This document shows positions 1 through 7,046 of a stretch of 32,098 nt of DNA, piece after piece. Made by a program: the position numbers and the translations under genes. The stretch lies in contig CANPXL010000029.1 in NCBI GenBank assembly GCA_947586055.1, positions 1 to 32,098 on the forward strand, written 5' to 3'. Numbering within the stretch: the first letter of the stretch is position 1; the number at the start of each line of letters is the position of its first letter. This DNA comes from an uncultured Acetatifactor sp. (lineage in GTDB: Bacteria; Bacillota; Clostridia; Lachnospirales; Lachnospiraceae). Under the pieces are notes generated by a model that did no database searches, was not told the DNA's origin, and was given only the letters and a program-made list of their open reading frames with translations.

Positions 1-33
1 AAGTTGGCTGAACCCCGCATTTTCTCTGGCACT

Positions 34-66
34 CTGGAATTTCCTTTGTCACTGGAATTTACTTTG
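34..66. repeat. Two-copy imperfect direct repeat, 18-bp period
   Basis: CTGGAATTTCCTTTG at 34-48 recurs as CTGGAATTTACTTTG at 52-66 with one mismatch. The flanks also share a CTGGCA/TTGGCA-like word. Short, regularly spaced repeats of this kind can be transposase-binding sites at the end of an insertion sequence, but no transposase lies inside the window, so the origin is open. Nothing coding is seen in 1-252. Confidence 0.4.
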
Positions 67-89
67 GCATTCAAGCGTTTTTGAATTTG

Positions 90-252
90 TAACAGTTCAG
101 CCGACAGCCGTCTTCAGCGGAAAAATCGTGCTCGCACAAATTTTTCGTTGAAGACGGCTGTCGAGGGAGCGCCATTTCATGAGCAAAGTCAGGCGCATGG
201 CGCCGGATAGCGCGTCAGCGCGGCTTTGCGAATGGCGTGTGCTGAACTGTTA
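90..252. repeat. Structured palindromic element (MITE-like or RNA element)
   Basis: The segment is closed by a perfect inverted repeat, AACAGTTCAGC (91-101) and GCTGAACTGTT (241-251), flanked on each side by a base pair completing TA. Inside are two more foldable arms. The first has 15-bp perfect arms at 102-116 and 149-163, continuing inward with AAAAAT/ATTTTT and GTGC/GCAC. The second is formed by CGCCATT (170-176) with AATGGCG (231-237) and GCAAAG (183-188) with CTTTGC (224-229). Together they fold as a three-way junction. Its edge lies next to the stop codon of the minus-strand gene that ends at 253, so it would be transcribed as that gene's 3' UTR. It may be a TA-inserting miniature transposable element, a structured RNA or a REP-like element; the sequence alone does not decide. 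Confidence 0.55.
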
Positions 253-2322
253 TCAGTTCACCGCCTGCTTCCCCTCTTGCGTTTCCTGATTCTGCGACGG
301 AAGCATGGTACGGATATCGTATGTTACCGCGACGTCGCCGCCCCCGTACATTTTGTAAAACTGCTTCACTACCCGGTCCGCCACCCTTTTCCCGTTCTCA
401 AGATCCGCATCCATCAGGATCACGATATACTGTATGTTGCTGTATCTGGTGCCCACATCGACCATGCGCAGAGAAGACGCGGCCGCGAGTTCCAGAATCT
501 TCATGGCTTCCTCCGGTCTCGCCTCGGTTCCCTTGGTGTTGTTCAGTCCCAGCGTAAACAGCAGCGTCTGCACATGCTGGCGATTTCTCTTAACGCCGCG
601 GGAAATATAATGGTAGATCTTGCGGAAATCTTCATACTCCACCTTAAACAGACCCTGTTCCGTCTCCATCCGTCCTTCTATCATGTAACGGATATAGTCG
701 AGATCGGTCACATTGTCCGCGGTCCGCTCCTTTGTCCCTTTTTCTCTGTAGAACGAACAGATCCCGCCTCCGCACCGTTTCACATAGTATAACGCCTTGG
801 CGGCATTTTGATACAGGATCTCAAAAGTCTTTCCGTCTCCCGGATAAAGAGAGATCCCTATGGAAACCGAAATCTCCCTGCCTTCATTGAACTCCTTCAG
901 CCTTTTGGCAAGCGCGTCCTGAAGATTCCACGCCTCCTGCTCGGCCTCCTGCATGTCAAACACATCCGTCAGGAACACGGCAAATTCATCGCCGCCAATA
1001 CGGCAGAACACATCCTCCGGTTTTGTGCCTTCCCTGAGCGTATCCGCAAAGAGCTGCAGAGCCTTGTCCCCCGCAATATGTCCCAGCGTATCGTTGACGC
1101 TCTTAAATTGATCGATATCCATTACGAACACACTGCCGAAATGTCCGTCCGCCAGCAGTCTGTCAATCCTGCTTTCCGCATAATTTCTGTTATAGATTCC
1201 CGTGAGCACATCCGTGTTGGAGTCGTCCTGTTCCTCGGCCGCACGTTCATCCAGCACTCTCTTAAGCTGTGAGCCGCTTCCCGGATCGCTGCCCCAGGAA
1301 AAGGGACTCTGGTCGCCTGCCTTCTCCTTTTCCTCCAGCATTTCCAGAAACAGGTCCGTAAGCTGCGGGTCGAACTGTTTTCCGCGTCCCCTGGCCAGTT
1401 CCTCTTTCACTCTGGAAACATTAAGCTGCCGGCGGTAAATGCGGTTGGTGGTCATGGCGTCAACAGCGTCCGCTATCCCGATGATCCTTGCGCACAGCGG
1501 TATTTCTTCTCCCTTCAGGCCGAAAGGATAGCCGCTTCCGTCATAGCACTCATGATGGTACAAAGCACCTTCCGCCACATTTTTTATCATGTGGATATCC
1601 TTTAAAATATCACTGCCGATAACGGGATGCTTTTTGATGATCTCAAATTCTTCCTTGCTCAGCTGGGCGGGTTTATTTAGAATCGAATCCGGCACGCCGA
1701 TCTTTCCGATATCGTGAAGGAGCGCCATGTCATGCAGATTCTGCACTTCTTCCTCGCTCCAGTTCAGCCTTTTTGCGATCTCCACCGAGCAGTTCGCCAC
1801 CCGCACGGAATGGCCCGAGGTGTATTCGTCTTTGGCGTCAATTGTGTTCGCGATGACCATGATGGATTTTAGGGAAACCATTTCCACCAGCCGGGTTTTT
1901 TCCTCGAGACGGGTCTCCAGATCGTTCTGAAGATCCGCCAGCTCAATGATGCGGCTGATACGGCTTTTCATGACCATGGGAACAAAGGGCTTCGTAATAA
2001 AATCCGAAGCGCCGAGCATAAGACATTCGTTTTCCGATTCCGGTCTGGAATCCGCGGTCAGGAAAATAATAGGAATCTTTCTCCAGTCCGCATTTTCCCG
2101 GATCCGTCTCATCGTCTCCCGTCCGTCCATCTTCGGCATGTGAAGGTCAAGAAGAATCAGTCTGGGCCTTTCCGTCCGAAGGCACTCCAGCGCCTTTTCC
2201 CCAGACAGAGCGGCGCAGACGGTATAATCCCCCTTCAGAATATCGCCGGCAACTCTTAAATTAAACTCGTCGTCATCCACGATCAAAACATCGCATGTAT
2301 ATTTTTTCGCCTGCGTTTCCAA
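253..2322 (-). CDS. Response regulator with HD-GYP, GGDEF and degenerate GGDEF domains
   Basis: A predicted cytoplasmic protein of cyclic-di-GMP metabolism, 689 aa. Residues 10-130 are a receiver domain with acidic residues D16-D18, phosphoacceptor D59 and K111. Residues about 150-335 are an HD-GYP phosphodiesterase with H203-D204, K207, H256-H257 and the DGSGYP motif at 261-266. Residues about 368-525 are a diguanylate cyclase with an intact RIGGDEF motif (441-447); the usual RxxD inhibitory site is KPED (434-437). Residues about 555-670 resemble a second GGDEF fold in which RYGGDEF has become RYSNIQY (626-632), so this part is probably catalytically dead. No membrane segment is visible, so input should come through phosphorylation by an unlinked kinase. 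The start is TTG with a GGGGG-type ribosome site upstream; no in-frame ATG occurs before the receiver aspartate. Synthesis and breakdown activities in one chain make the net activity unpredictable. Confidence 0.9.
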   Translation of the reverse strand: METQAKKYTCDVLIVDDDEFNLRVAGDILKGDYTVCAALSGEKALECLRTERPRLILLDLHMPKMDGRETMRRIRENADWRKIPIIFLTADSRPESENECLMLGASDFITKPFVPMVMKSRISRIIELADLQNDLETRLEEKTRLVEMVSLKSIMVIANTIDAKDEYTSGHSVRVANCSVEIAKRLNWSEEEVQNLHDMALLHDIGKIGVPDSILNKPAQLSKEEFEIIKKHPVIGSDILKDIHMIKNVAEGALYHHECYDGSGYPFGLKGEEIPLCARIIGIADAVDAMTTNRIYRRQLNVSRVKEELARGRGKQFDPQLTDLFLEMLEEKEKAGDQSPFSWGSDPGSGSQLKRVLDERAAEEQDDSNTDVLTGIYNRNYAESRIDRLLADGHFGSVFVMDIDQFKSVNDTLGHIAGDKALQLFADTLREGTKPEDVFCRIGGDEFAVFLTDVFDMQEAEQEAWNLQDALAKRLKEFNEGREISVSIGISLYPGDGKTFEILYQNAAKALYYVKRCGGGICSFYREKGTKERTADNVTDLDYIRYMIEGRMETEQGLFKVEYEDFRKIYHYISRGVKRNRQHVQTLLFTLGLNNTKGTEARPEEAMKILELAAASSLRMVDVGTRYSNIQYIVILMDADLENGKRVADRVVKQFYKMYGGGDVAVTYDIRTMLPSQNQETQEGKQAVN

Positions 2323-2416
2323 TCCCAGATTCCCCCTGTCTTCTTATACTCCCCGCAGAAGGTAAAACATCTGCCGAATCCCCTGATCTCCCTCTTTTCC
2401 GGAACACTGTATTTTA

Positions 2417-2425
2417 ATCATACCA
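2417..2425 (-). promoter_or_regulatory. Extended -10 promoter candidate for the HD-GYP/GGDEF gene
   Basis: On the minus strand TGG-TATGAT forms a TGN extended -10 element about 95 nt upstream of the TTG start. No good -35 hexamer is present, which is usual for extended -10 promoters. The untranslated leader would be roughly 85-90 nt. Confidence 0.4.
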
Positions 2426-2456
2426 TAAAACCACTTATATTTCTATAATGTTTCGC

Positions 2457-2969
2457 TTACTTTTCTATTCTTTTTGTAATTTTTTCCTGTTTTTCTTTCT
2501 TTTTACACTTACTGCAGTAGCCGTACAGTTCCAGTTTATGACCCGTGACGACGAAATCCTCCGTCTCCTGCTCCAGATGGATCCCGGAAATCGGACAGTT
2601 TCGCAGCGGTATACGCCTGCGGCACTCCAGACAGACGGCGTAATGTGTGTGCTCTCCCCGGTTCAGGCAATAGGCCGCCGTTCCGTCCTCCATCCAGGCC
2701 GTCTTTTCCGCCATGCCGTTTTCTTCAAACGCAGCCAATATCCGGTAGACGGTGGAAAGCGCATACCCTTCCCCGCCGTCCCGGGCCGTCAGGCGGAGGA
2801 TCTGTACGGCGCTTAAGGGCTCCTCTGCCTCCCAAAGCGCCTTGTATACGCTTTTTCTCTGTCTCGTCCATCTCAGCCCCGGCGGATACCGCAGACCGTC
2901 CCCCTTCGTTCCTTCGGACGGATCCCGCAGACCGTCTTTCTCCGTCCCCTCCGGCTGTCGTCTCTCCAT
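2457..2969 (-). CDS. Fur-family metal-responsive transcriptional repressor
   Basis: A 170-aa Fur/Zur/PerR-type regulator if read from the ATG at 2969, which has AGGAAAAGGG just upstream; an ATG eight codons earlier (2993) has no ribosome site. Residues about 33-100 form the winged-helix DNA-binding domain, with TVYR in the recognition region. The dimerisation domain carries two CxxC zinc pairs, C113/C116 and C152/C155, and the HTHYAVCLEC region typical of the family; H107, H109 and H144 are candidate sensor ligands. The first 30 residues are an unusual charged extension made of a 12-residue tandem duplication. The gene lies 33 nt downstream of a heavy-metal permease on the same strand and is probably co-transcribed with it. 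It may repress the operon through the palindrome at 3894-3926. Which metal it senses cannot be read from sequence. Confidence 0.87.
   Translation of the reverse strand: MERRQPEGTEKDGLRDPSEGTKGDGLRYPPGLRWTRQRKSVYKALWEAEEPLSAVQILRLTARDGGEGYALSTVYRILAAFEENGMAEKTAWMEDGTAAYCLNRGEHTHYAVCLECRRRIPLRNCPISGIHLEQETEDFVVTGHKLELYGYCSKCKKKEKQEKITKRIEK
2883..2954. repeat. 36-bp in-frame tandem duplication in the Fur gene
   Basis: Two imperfect 36-bp copies (2883-2918 and 2919-2954) lie head to tail near the 5' end of the Fur-family gene. They encode PEGTEKDGLRDP and SEGTKGDGLRYP, so the reading frame is kept and the N-terminal extension gains 12 residues per copy. Confidence 0.8.
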
Positions 2970-3002
2970 GCCCTTTTCCTGCTTTCTTCCCATACCGCGA
3001 TA

Positions 3003-3842
3003 TTACCAGACAAACCCTGCCGCTATCCCTGCCGTCACGCCGATTCCGTACAGCAGGCCCAGCACCTTCAGATTTTCCTTTCTGTCATGATTCACCCGAA
3101 ACAACACCAGAAGCCCTACGCCCGAGCCGGTCAGAAGCCCGGCCATGGCGGCCCCGGGGCCCATCGCGCCCTCCAGGTACAGCTGCGTGATCACCACGGA
3201 ACCGGCGCAGTTTGGAATCAGGCCGACCAGCCCCGCCAGCGCCGGTCCCAGAACCGGTCTGTTCAGGACCAGCCCCGCCAGCGCCCTTTCCCCTACAAAA
3301 TGCAGCGCCAGATTCAGCGCAAACGTGACCAGCAGAATAAAAAAAGCAATCTGCGCCGTGTGCCGCAGCGCGGAACGCACAATTCCCTTTTCGCAGTGAC
3401 AATGCTCCTGCTCGCAGATTTCGTGAATGTGCCCCTGTTTCGCAAGATCCTTTTTCCGGAACAGAAGATCGACGACCATTCCCGCCGCAAGACCGATCGC
3501 CGCCTTCGTCAGCAGAAAGCGAACCATCAGTCCCACAGGCGCCTGTTCTGAGATCAGGATCGGCAGCATCTCGTCCGACGTGGAAAGATAGACCGCGATC
3601 AGCGTTCCCAGCGAGATCACGCGCCCCGCATACAGGTTGGACGCCGCGGCGGAAAAGCCGCATTGGGGCGCCATTCCAAGAATCCCTCCCAGAACGGGGC
3701 CCAGACGTCCGGCCTTCCCGATCAGTCTCTGTGTTTTTTCCCCCGTTCTGTGTTCCAGATATTCCATCGCCAGATAGGCAAGGAACAAAAAGGGAATCAG
3801 TTTCAATGTTTCTGTTACCGTGTCCCAAATCACTTCCAGCAT
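3003..3842 (-). CDS. Heavy-metal exporter of the ArsP_2 / putative manganese transporter family
   Basis: A polytopic inner-membrane permease of 279 aa, similar to the 10-TM heavy-metal exporter family (PF11449), named variously arsenic efflux protein or putative manganese transporter. The two halves repeat the motif LGPxLxGxxGxxPxC, as GMAPQCGFS (56-64) and GLIPNCAGS (207-215), which is consistent with internal duplication and a metal-binding Cys/Pro pair in each half. Between the halves a cytoplasmic loop is rich in metal ligands: H138, H140, C143, H147, C148, H149, C150. The ATG at 3842 is chosen because GGAAGG precedes it by a few bases and membrane segment 1 follows at once; the frame is open 29 codons further but that part spans the operator. 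It heads an operon with the Fur-family repressor. The substrate (Mn, Fe, Zn or other) is not determined. Confidence 0.82.
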   Translation of the reverse strand: MLEVIWDTVTETLKLIPFLFLAYLAMEYLEHRTGEKTQRLIGKAGRLGPVLGGILGMAPQCGFSAAASNLYAGRVISLGTLIAVYLSTSDEMLPILISEQAPVGLMVRFLLTKAAIGLAAGMVVDLLFRKKDLAKQGHIHEICEQEHCHCEKGIVRSALRHTAQIAFFILLVTFALNLALHFVGERALAGLVLNRPVLGPALAGLVGLIPNCAGSVVITQLYLEGAMGPGAAMAGLLTGSGVGLLVLFRVNHDRKENLKVLGLLYGIGVTAGIAAGFVW

Positions 3843-3893
3843 AAAGCAGCCCTTCCAAAAAATTTTATTTATCCGCCGTTCCAGACGGCCAAA

Positions 3894-3926
3894 AATTCCA
3901 GATGCAAATGAATTGCATCTGGAATT
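3894..3926. promoter_or_regulatory. Perfect 14-5-14 palindromic operator
   Basis: AATTCCAGATGCAA (3894-3907), spacer ATGAA, then its exact reverse complement at 3913-3926. The palindrome starts two bases after the -10 hexamer of the permease promoter on the minus strand, so it covers the expected transcription start. A bound dimer there would block initiation. The Fur-family protein encoded as the second gene of this operon is the obvious candidate ligand. The core TGCAAATGAATTGCA has AT-rich Fur-box character but matches no textbook Fur, Zur or PerR consensus exactly. Confidence 0.75.
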
Positions 3927-3928
3927 CA

Positions 3929-3956
3929 ACTATACCATATTTTGTCAAAATGTCAA
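3929..3956 (-). promoter_or_regulatory. Promoter of the metal exporter-Fur operon
   Basis: On the minus strand TTGACA (3951-3956) and TATAGT (3929-3934) are separated by 16 bp, a near-consensus sigma-A promoter. The start point would fall inside the palindrome at 3894-3926, about 80 nt upstream of the permease ATG. Confidence 0.75.
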
Positions 3957-3974
3957 GAACTTCGGGCCGCGCCG

Positions 3975-4877
3975 TCATTGCGCCGTTCTTCTTACGATCT
4001 CGGAAACATTTTGTAAGGAAATGAAGGCGTTGTCATCTATATCCATGACGATCTCCTTTAGTTTGTTGATCTGAAAGTGGTTGACGATGAAATAAATGAT
4101 CTGCTTTTCATCTTTGGAATAGCCGCCCGTGGCGCTGACGATCGTACCGCCCGCCCGGAAGTTTTCCGAAAGCGCCGCGGAAAGCTCCTGCGCCTTATTC
4201 GTCACGATCATTGCGCATACGGATCTGTCGAAGCCTTCTACAATGAAATCTATCGTTTTTGATCCCACATAATACGTCACAATGGAATAAAGGGGCAGGA
4301 TCCAGCTCCTGATAACGATGCCGCAGACAATATAGAGAAGCGTGTTGAAGATCATCACAAAAGTGCCAATCGAGATACCGATCCTTTTTGCAAAGACTAC
4401 CGACAATACATCAAGGCCGTCGATCGCCCCGCCGAAGCGGATCGTCAGGCCACTTCCGATGCCCGAGATGACCCCGCCGAACACCGCGCACAGAAGCAGG
4501 TCGGTTCCCGCCAGTGGAGAGACGAAATTTACGTCGATGGGCAGGATATGCAGGATCAGAAAAGAAGCCAGCGAATAGACGACAATGGCGTACAGGGAAG
4601 ACACGGTAAAGGCCAGCCCCTGTTTCTTCAGGCCAAATATAAAAATCGGGAAATTCAGGACAATAAGGAACATGGAAAGCGTAAACGCCGACGGCGTAAG
4701 CTGATCGAGCAGCATGGACAGTCCCGATATACCGCTGTCGTACAGCTTTACCGGAAACAGAAACAGAGAAACCCCAAATGCGTTTATCATTCCCGCCGCC
4801 GTCAAAAAGAGAAAGTTTCTCCATCTCAATTCTTTCCACTCTCTTTTGAAAACCCGCTTTTGCCCTTTTTGCTTCAT
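3975..4877 (-). CDS. YitT family membrane protein with C-terminal DUF2179 domain
   Basis: A 300-aa predicted inner-membrane protein. Six hydrophobic segments fill roughly residues 20-205, beginning with FLFLTAAGMINAFGVSLFLF and including the conserved GLTIRFGGAIDGLDVLSV stretch. This is followed by a soluble domain (about 210-290) with GGYSKDEKQIIYFIVN and a terminal DDNAFISL, the DUF2179 pattern. Members are widespread in Firmicutes and mostly of unknown function; a transport role is inferred from topology only. The ATG at 4877 has AGAGG six bases upstream. The gene is oriented like the exporter-Fur operon, but that operon has its own promoter in between, so it is probably separately transcribed. 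Confidence 0.87.
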   Translation of the reverse strand: MKQKGQKRVFKREWKELRWRNFLFLTAAGMINAFGVSLFLFPVKLYDSGISGLSMLLDQLTPSAFTLSMFLIVLNFPIFIFGLKKQGLAFTVSSLYAIVVYSLASFLILHILPIDVNFVSPLAGTDLLLCAVFGGVISGIGSGLTIRFGGAIDGLDVLSVVFAKRIGISIGTFVMIFNTLLYIVCGIVIRSWILPLYSIVTYYVGSKTIDFIVEGFDRSVCAMIVTNKAQELSAALSENFRAGGTIVSATGGYSKDEKQIIYFIVNHFQINKLKEIVMDIDDNAFISLQNVSEIVRRTAQ

Positions 4878-5036
4878 ATAACCTCTGATACCTCCCGCCC
4901 TTAACGCTCTTCACAAAACAAGTCTATGGTTGCCTGCAGCCGCTTATGTCCCGATGTTCTGAAATTTTCTGCCGCGCCGCCGGTTTTACGCCTTCGGCAA
5001 TATTCTATCAATCTTTGCATTGACCTTGCAAGCCCA

Positions 5037-5061
5037 AACGGCAAATTGTCCTTTTGCCGTT
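5037..5061. promoter_or_regulatory. 9-bp palindrome abutting the -35 of the zinc-ribbon gene
   Basis: AACGGCAAA (5037-5045) and TTTGCCGTT (5053-5061) are perfect complements with a 7-nt loop. The right arm runs into the TTGACA hexamer at 5060-5065. No T-tract follows, so an operator is more likely than a terminator. The rest of 4878-5111 shows no gene. Confidence 0.45.
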
Positions 5062-5087
5062 GACAAAAACACGGGGGGGCGTAAACT
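5060..5087 (+). promoter_or_regulatory. Promoter candidate with a G7 spacer
   Basis: TTGACA (5060-5065), a 16-bp spacer and a weak TAAACT (5082-5087). The spacer holds a run of seven G (5073-5079). The start point would lie just upstream of the AAGGAGG ribosome site of the gene beginning at 5112. Confidence 0.45.
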
Positions 5088-5111
5088 GGGTGAAAAAGGA
5101 GGATAAAAACA

Positions 5112-6413
5112 ATGAACTGCAGCAATTGTGGAACGGAACTGGAAGAAAACGCAAAATTTTGTCCGAAATGCGGTATGGCGGTATCAATTCAGCCGAATGA
5201 AAATGCCATTCAAAAGGAACAGAGAAATGATGCATCTGCAAAGAAACCATTGATGAAACATCCCGGATTTATTTTTCTTGCCATTGCAGTGGTTCTCATT
5301 ATTGTTTTAGGCATCATCATATTCGGATTCTGGAGTCTGTACTGCAGCATACCCATGATAGTTGTTGCCGCCGCTGCCATTGCAGTGTTCCGAATCATCC
5401 TGCGCAAACGCAGGCGCAAGGGTTCGCAGGAGATCGCCCAGTGCGTTTTGGCAGACAGCGATATTAACAAATTTTCCCAATACTTTGTCAATAAAGACGA
5501 AACCTATGTATCCTCTTTGGGAAACGGCTATCTTATGAATTTCCTTGCAAGCGGAAACCTACGCAGGGGCTTTGCCGTCATATCCAATAAGAGAGTCTAT
5601 TTTAGGGGGAGCTGTTTCAGCGGAAGCGGAAAATTATTGGTTAAGACAGACGAGGAAAGAACCGTGGATGTCAAGGATATAACCGGAAGCGGATTTCTTT
5701 ACCGGCGGTATATCGGAATTCTTTTAGGTCTGTTTACTGCGCTTGCAGTGTTAATTGCAGGCAGCGCCTGCTCTATCGTGATGATGTATTATTCTTTAAG
5801 CAGTGTAAACGAGGAGCTGTGGTCTCTAGACGCTGTTGATTCGGGGATAGCAAGTTATGAAGCGAAAATAAATGAGGATGATTCATATATACGCGAGCTT
5901 GAGATGCAGGGTGAAGGTGACAGTTATGATGCTGCGGAGGCGCGAGAGAATAGAGATTATTGTATCAAGGAACTTGAACGATGTCGGGAGCGTAGAAGAG
6001 ATGTCGAATATCAACTTCACCGTAATACATTCCAATCGCTCGGATGCTCTGCCCTTGTGAGCGTAGTGATTTCTTTTTTGATTTCCTGTTTTCTCATATT
6101 TTTAAATTATCTGAGAAAGAGGAAAACCTTATTTCAAATACAATATGCCGGCGGCTCCATCGCTTTTGACGTTTCCTATTATGCCAAAGCGGAAATTGAT
6201 GATTTTCAAAAGCAGTTACGGCGCATAAAAGACTTGGCAGCAGAATCGGCGGAAAAAATTGCTGCCGCTGCACCGTCCAATCAGGCGGCCGCGCAAAGTC
6301 CCGCTCCCGCCAGTGTGCCGGACGACCTGCGCAAATATGCAGAGCTTCTGAAAGACGGTCTGATTTCCCAGGAAGAATATGATGCCGTAAAGAAAAAGAC
6401 GTTAGGATTATGA
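5112..6413 (+). CDS. Zinc-ribbon membrane protein with PH-like and SHOCT domains
   Basis: An unrecognised membrane protein of 433 aa with a mosaic layout. Residues 3-20 form a short zinc ribbon with C3, C6, C17 and C20. Two hydrophobic segments lie at about 52-96. Residues about 105-195 look like a PH-like (YcxB/GRAM-type) beta domain with RRGFAVISNKRVYFRG. A membrane segment follows at about 200-228, then a highly charged coiled coil (about 230-298), then another membrane segment at about 305-328. The last 30 residues, DDLRKYAELLKDGLISQEEY and onward, are a SHOCT domain, a short helical module often found at protein ends. An Ala/Pro-rich linker precedes it. AAGGAGG sits 9 nt before the ATG. 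The 33-nt gap to the next gene suggests an operon. Base composition is visibly more AT-rich than the flanks. Role unknown; envelope sensing or scaffolding is only a guess. Confidence 0.75.
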   Translation: MNCSNCGTELEENAKFCPKCGMAVSIQPNENAIQKEQRNDASAKKPLMKHPGFIFLAIAVVLIIVLGIIIFGFWSLYCSIPMIVVAAAAIAVFRIILRKRRRKGSQEIAQCVLADSDINKFSQYFVNKDETYVSSLGNGYLMNFLASGNLRRGFAVISNKRVYFRGSCFSGSGKLLVKTDEERTVDVKDITGSGFLYRRYIGILLGLFTALAVLIAGSACSIVMMYYSLSSVNEELWSLDAVDSGIASYEAKINEDDSYIRELEMQGEGDSYDAAEARENRDYCIKELERCRERRRDVEYQLHRNTFQSLGCSALVSVVISFLISCFLIFLNYLRKRKTLFQIQYAGGSIAFDVSYYAKAEIDDFQKQLRRIKDLAAESAEKIAAAAPSNQAAAQSPAPASVPDDLRKYAELLKDGLISQEEYDAVKKKTLGL

Positions 6414-6446
6414 AAATCCGGCACAAATGCCTGACAGGAGATGTGT

Positions 6447-6920
6447 ATGGAATTATTACATATTGACGGCAGTTCCAATAAAAAGAACTGCAGGATTACC
6501 GTTACCGAAACGGATTTCTGCATAGAGGGCGATTTCTATTATCTGGTAAACAAGGAATTTCGCCCTGTGAAGAATGGAAGGGACACCTGCAGCATAAAAG
6601 AATACATGGGACTTGGGAATCTGTGGAAACGTTCCCCTAAAAAACTGGTACAGTTTGTTGTATTTGCCTGTATTTTGGAGCTTTTTAATACGATTGCAGG
6701 GAAACTGGACGATTATCTCTTTTTTCTGGATACGGACTGGACTTCATGGCTTGTAAATGCGGCGGCGGTTCTCTGTATCATTCAAGGTCTGCGCCTGTTC
6801 TTTTCCAGGAAAAAGGTGATTGAAATATCTTTCCTGTCCAGACGTTTCTGCGTGGAGGAACATCTTTTTCGGGACGAGGATATGAACAAACTGCATCAAA
6901 TACTCTTAAAGCTGCGATAA
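6447..6920 (+). CDS. Small two-TM protein, partner of the zinc-ribbon protein
   Basis: Unrecognised protein of 157 aa. The ATG at 6447 is preferred because AGGAG ends six bases before it; an ATG two codons earlier overlaps that ribosome site. The N-terminal half (about 15-65) is beta-rich and polar and could be a PH-like fold. Two hydrophobic segments at about 67-86 and 98-118 form a hairpin in the membrane. The C-terminal stretch from VIEISFLSRRFCVEEHLF to the end looks like the closing strand and helix of a PH-like domain split by the membrane hairpin. It follows the zinc-ribbon gene by 33 nt, has the same AT-leaning codon use, and was probably acquired with it. No function can be assigned. 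Confidence 0.65.
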   Translation: MELLHIDGSSNKKNCRITVTETDFCIEGDFYYLVNKEFRPVKNGRDTCSIKEYMGLGNLWKRSPKKLVQFVVFACILELFNTIAGKLDDYLFFLDTDWTSWLVNAAAVLCIIQGLRLFFSRKKVIEISFLSRRFCVEEHLFRDEDMNKLHQILLKLR

Positions 6921-6971
6921 ACGAGGCGAAAGGGTTAAACGATCTCAAGTGGCAAGCCCTCTGATGTAAAC

Positions 6972-7013
6972 TGAAAAAGGAGTGTTTCTGAGTAAACTAC
7001 CCGGAAACACTCC
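6972..7013 (-). terminator. Rho-independent terminator of the ABC transporter operon
   Basis: Perfect 10-bp arms GGAGTGTTTC (6979-6988) and GAAACACTCC (7004-7013) with a 15-nt loop. Read on the minus strand, the hairpin is followed by TTTTT, so it ends transcription coming from the lipoprotein-ABC operon and the ABC remnant. It may also help end the plus-strand pair finishing at 6920, though that side lacks a T-tract. Confidence 0.7.
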
Positions 7014-7046
7014 CTTACTATATTGGGGAATGAAAACTATATGTGT

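Noticed and set aside
5020..5048. TTGACC at 5020 as the -35 of an alternative promoter for the zinc-ribbon gene.
   Set aside because: No acceptable -10 lies 16-18 bp downstream (AAATTG).
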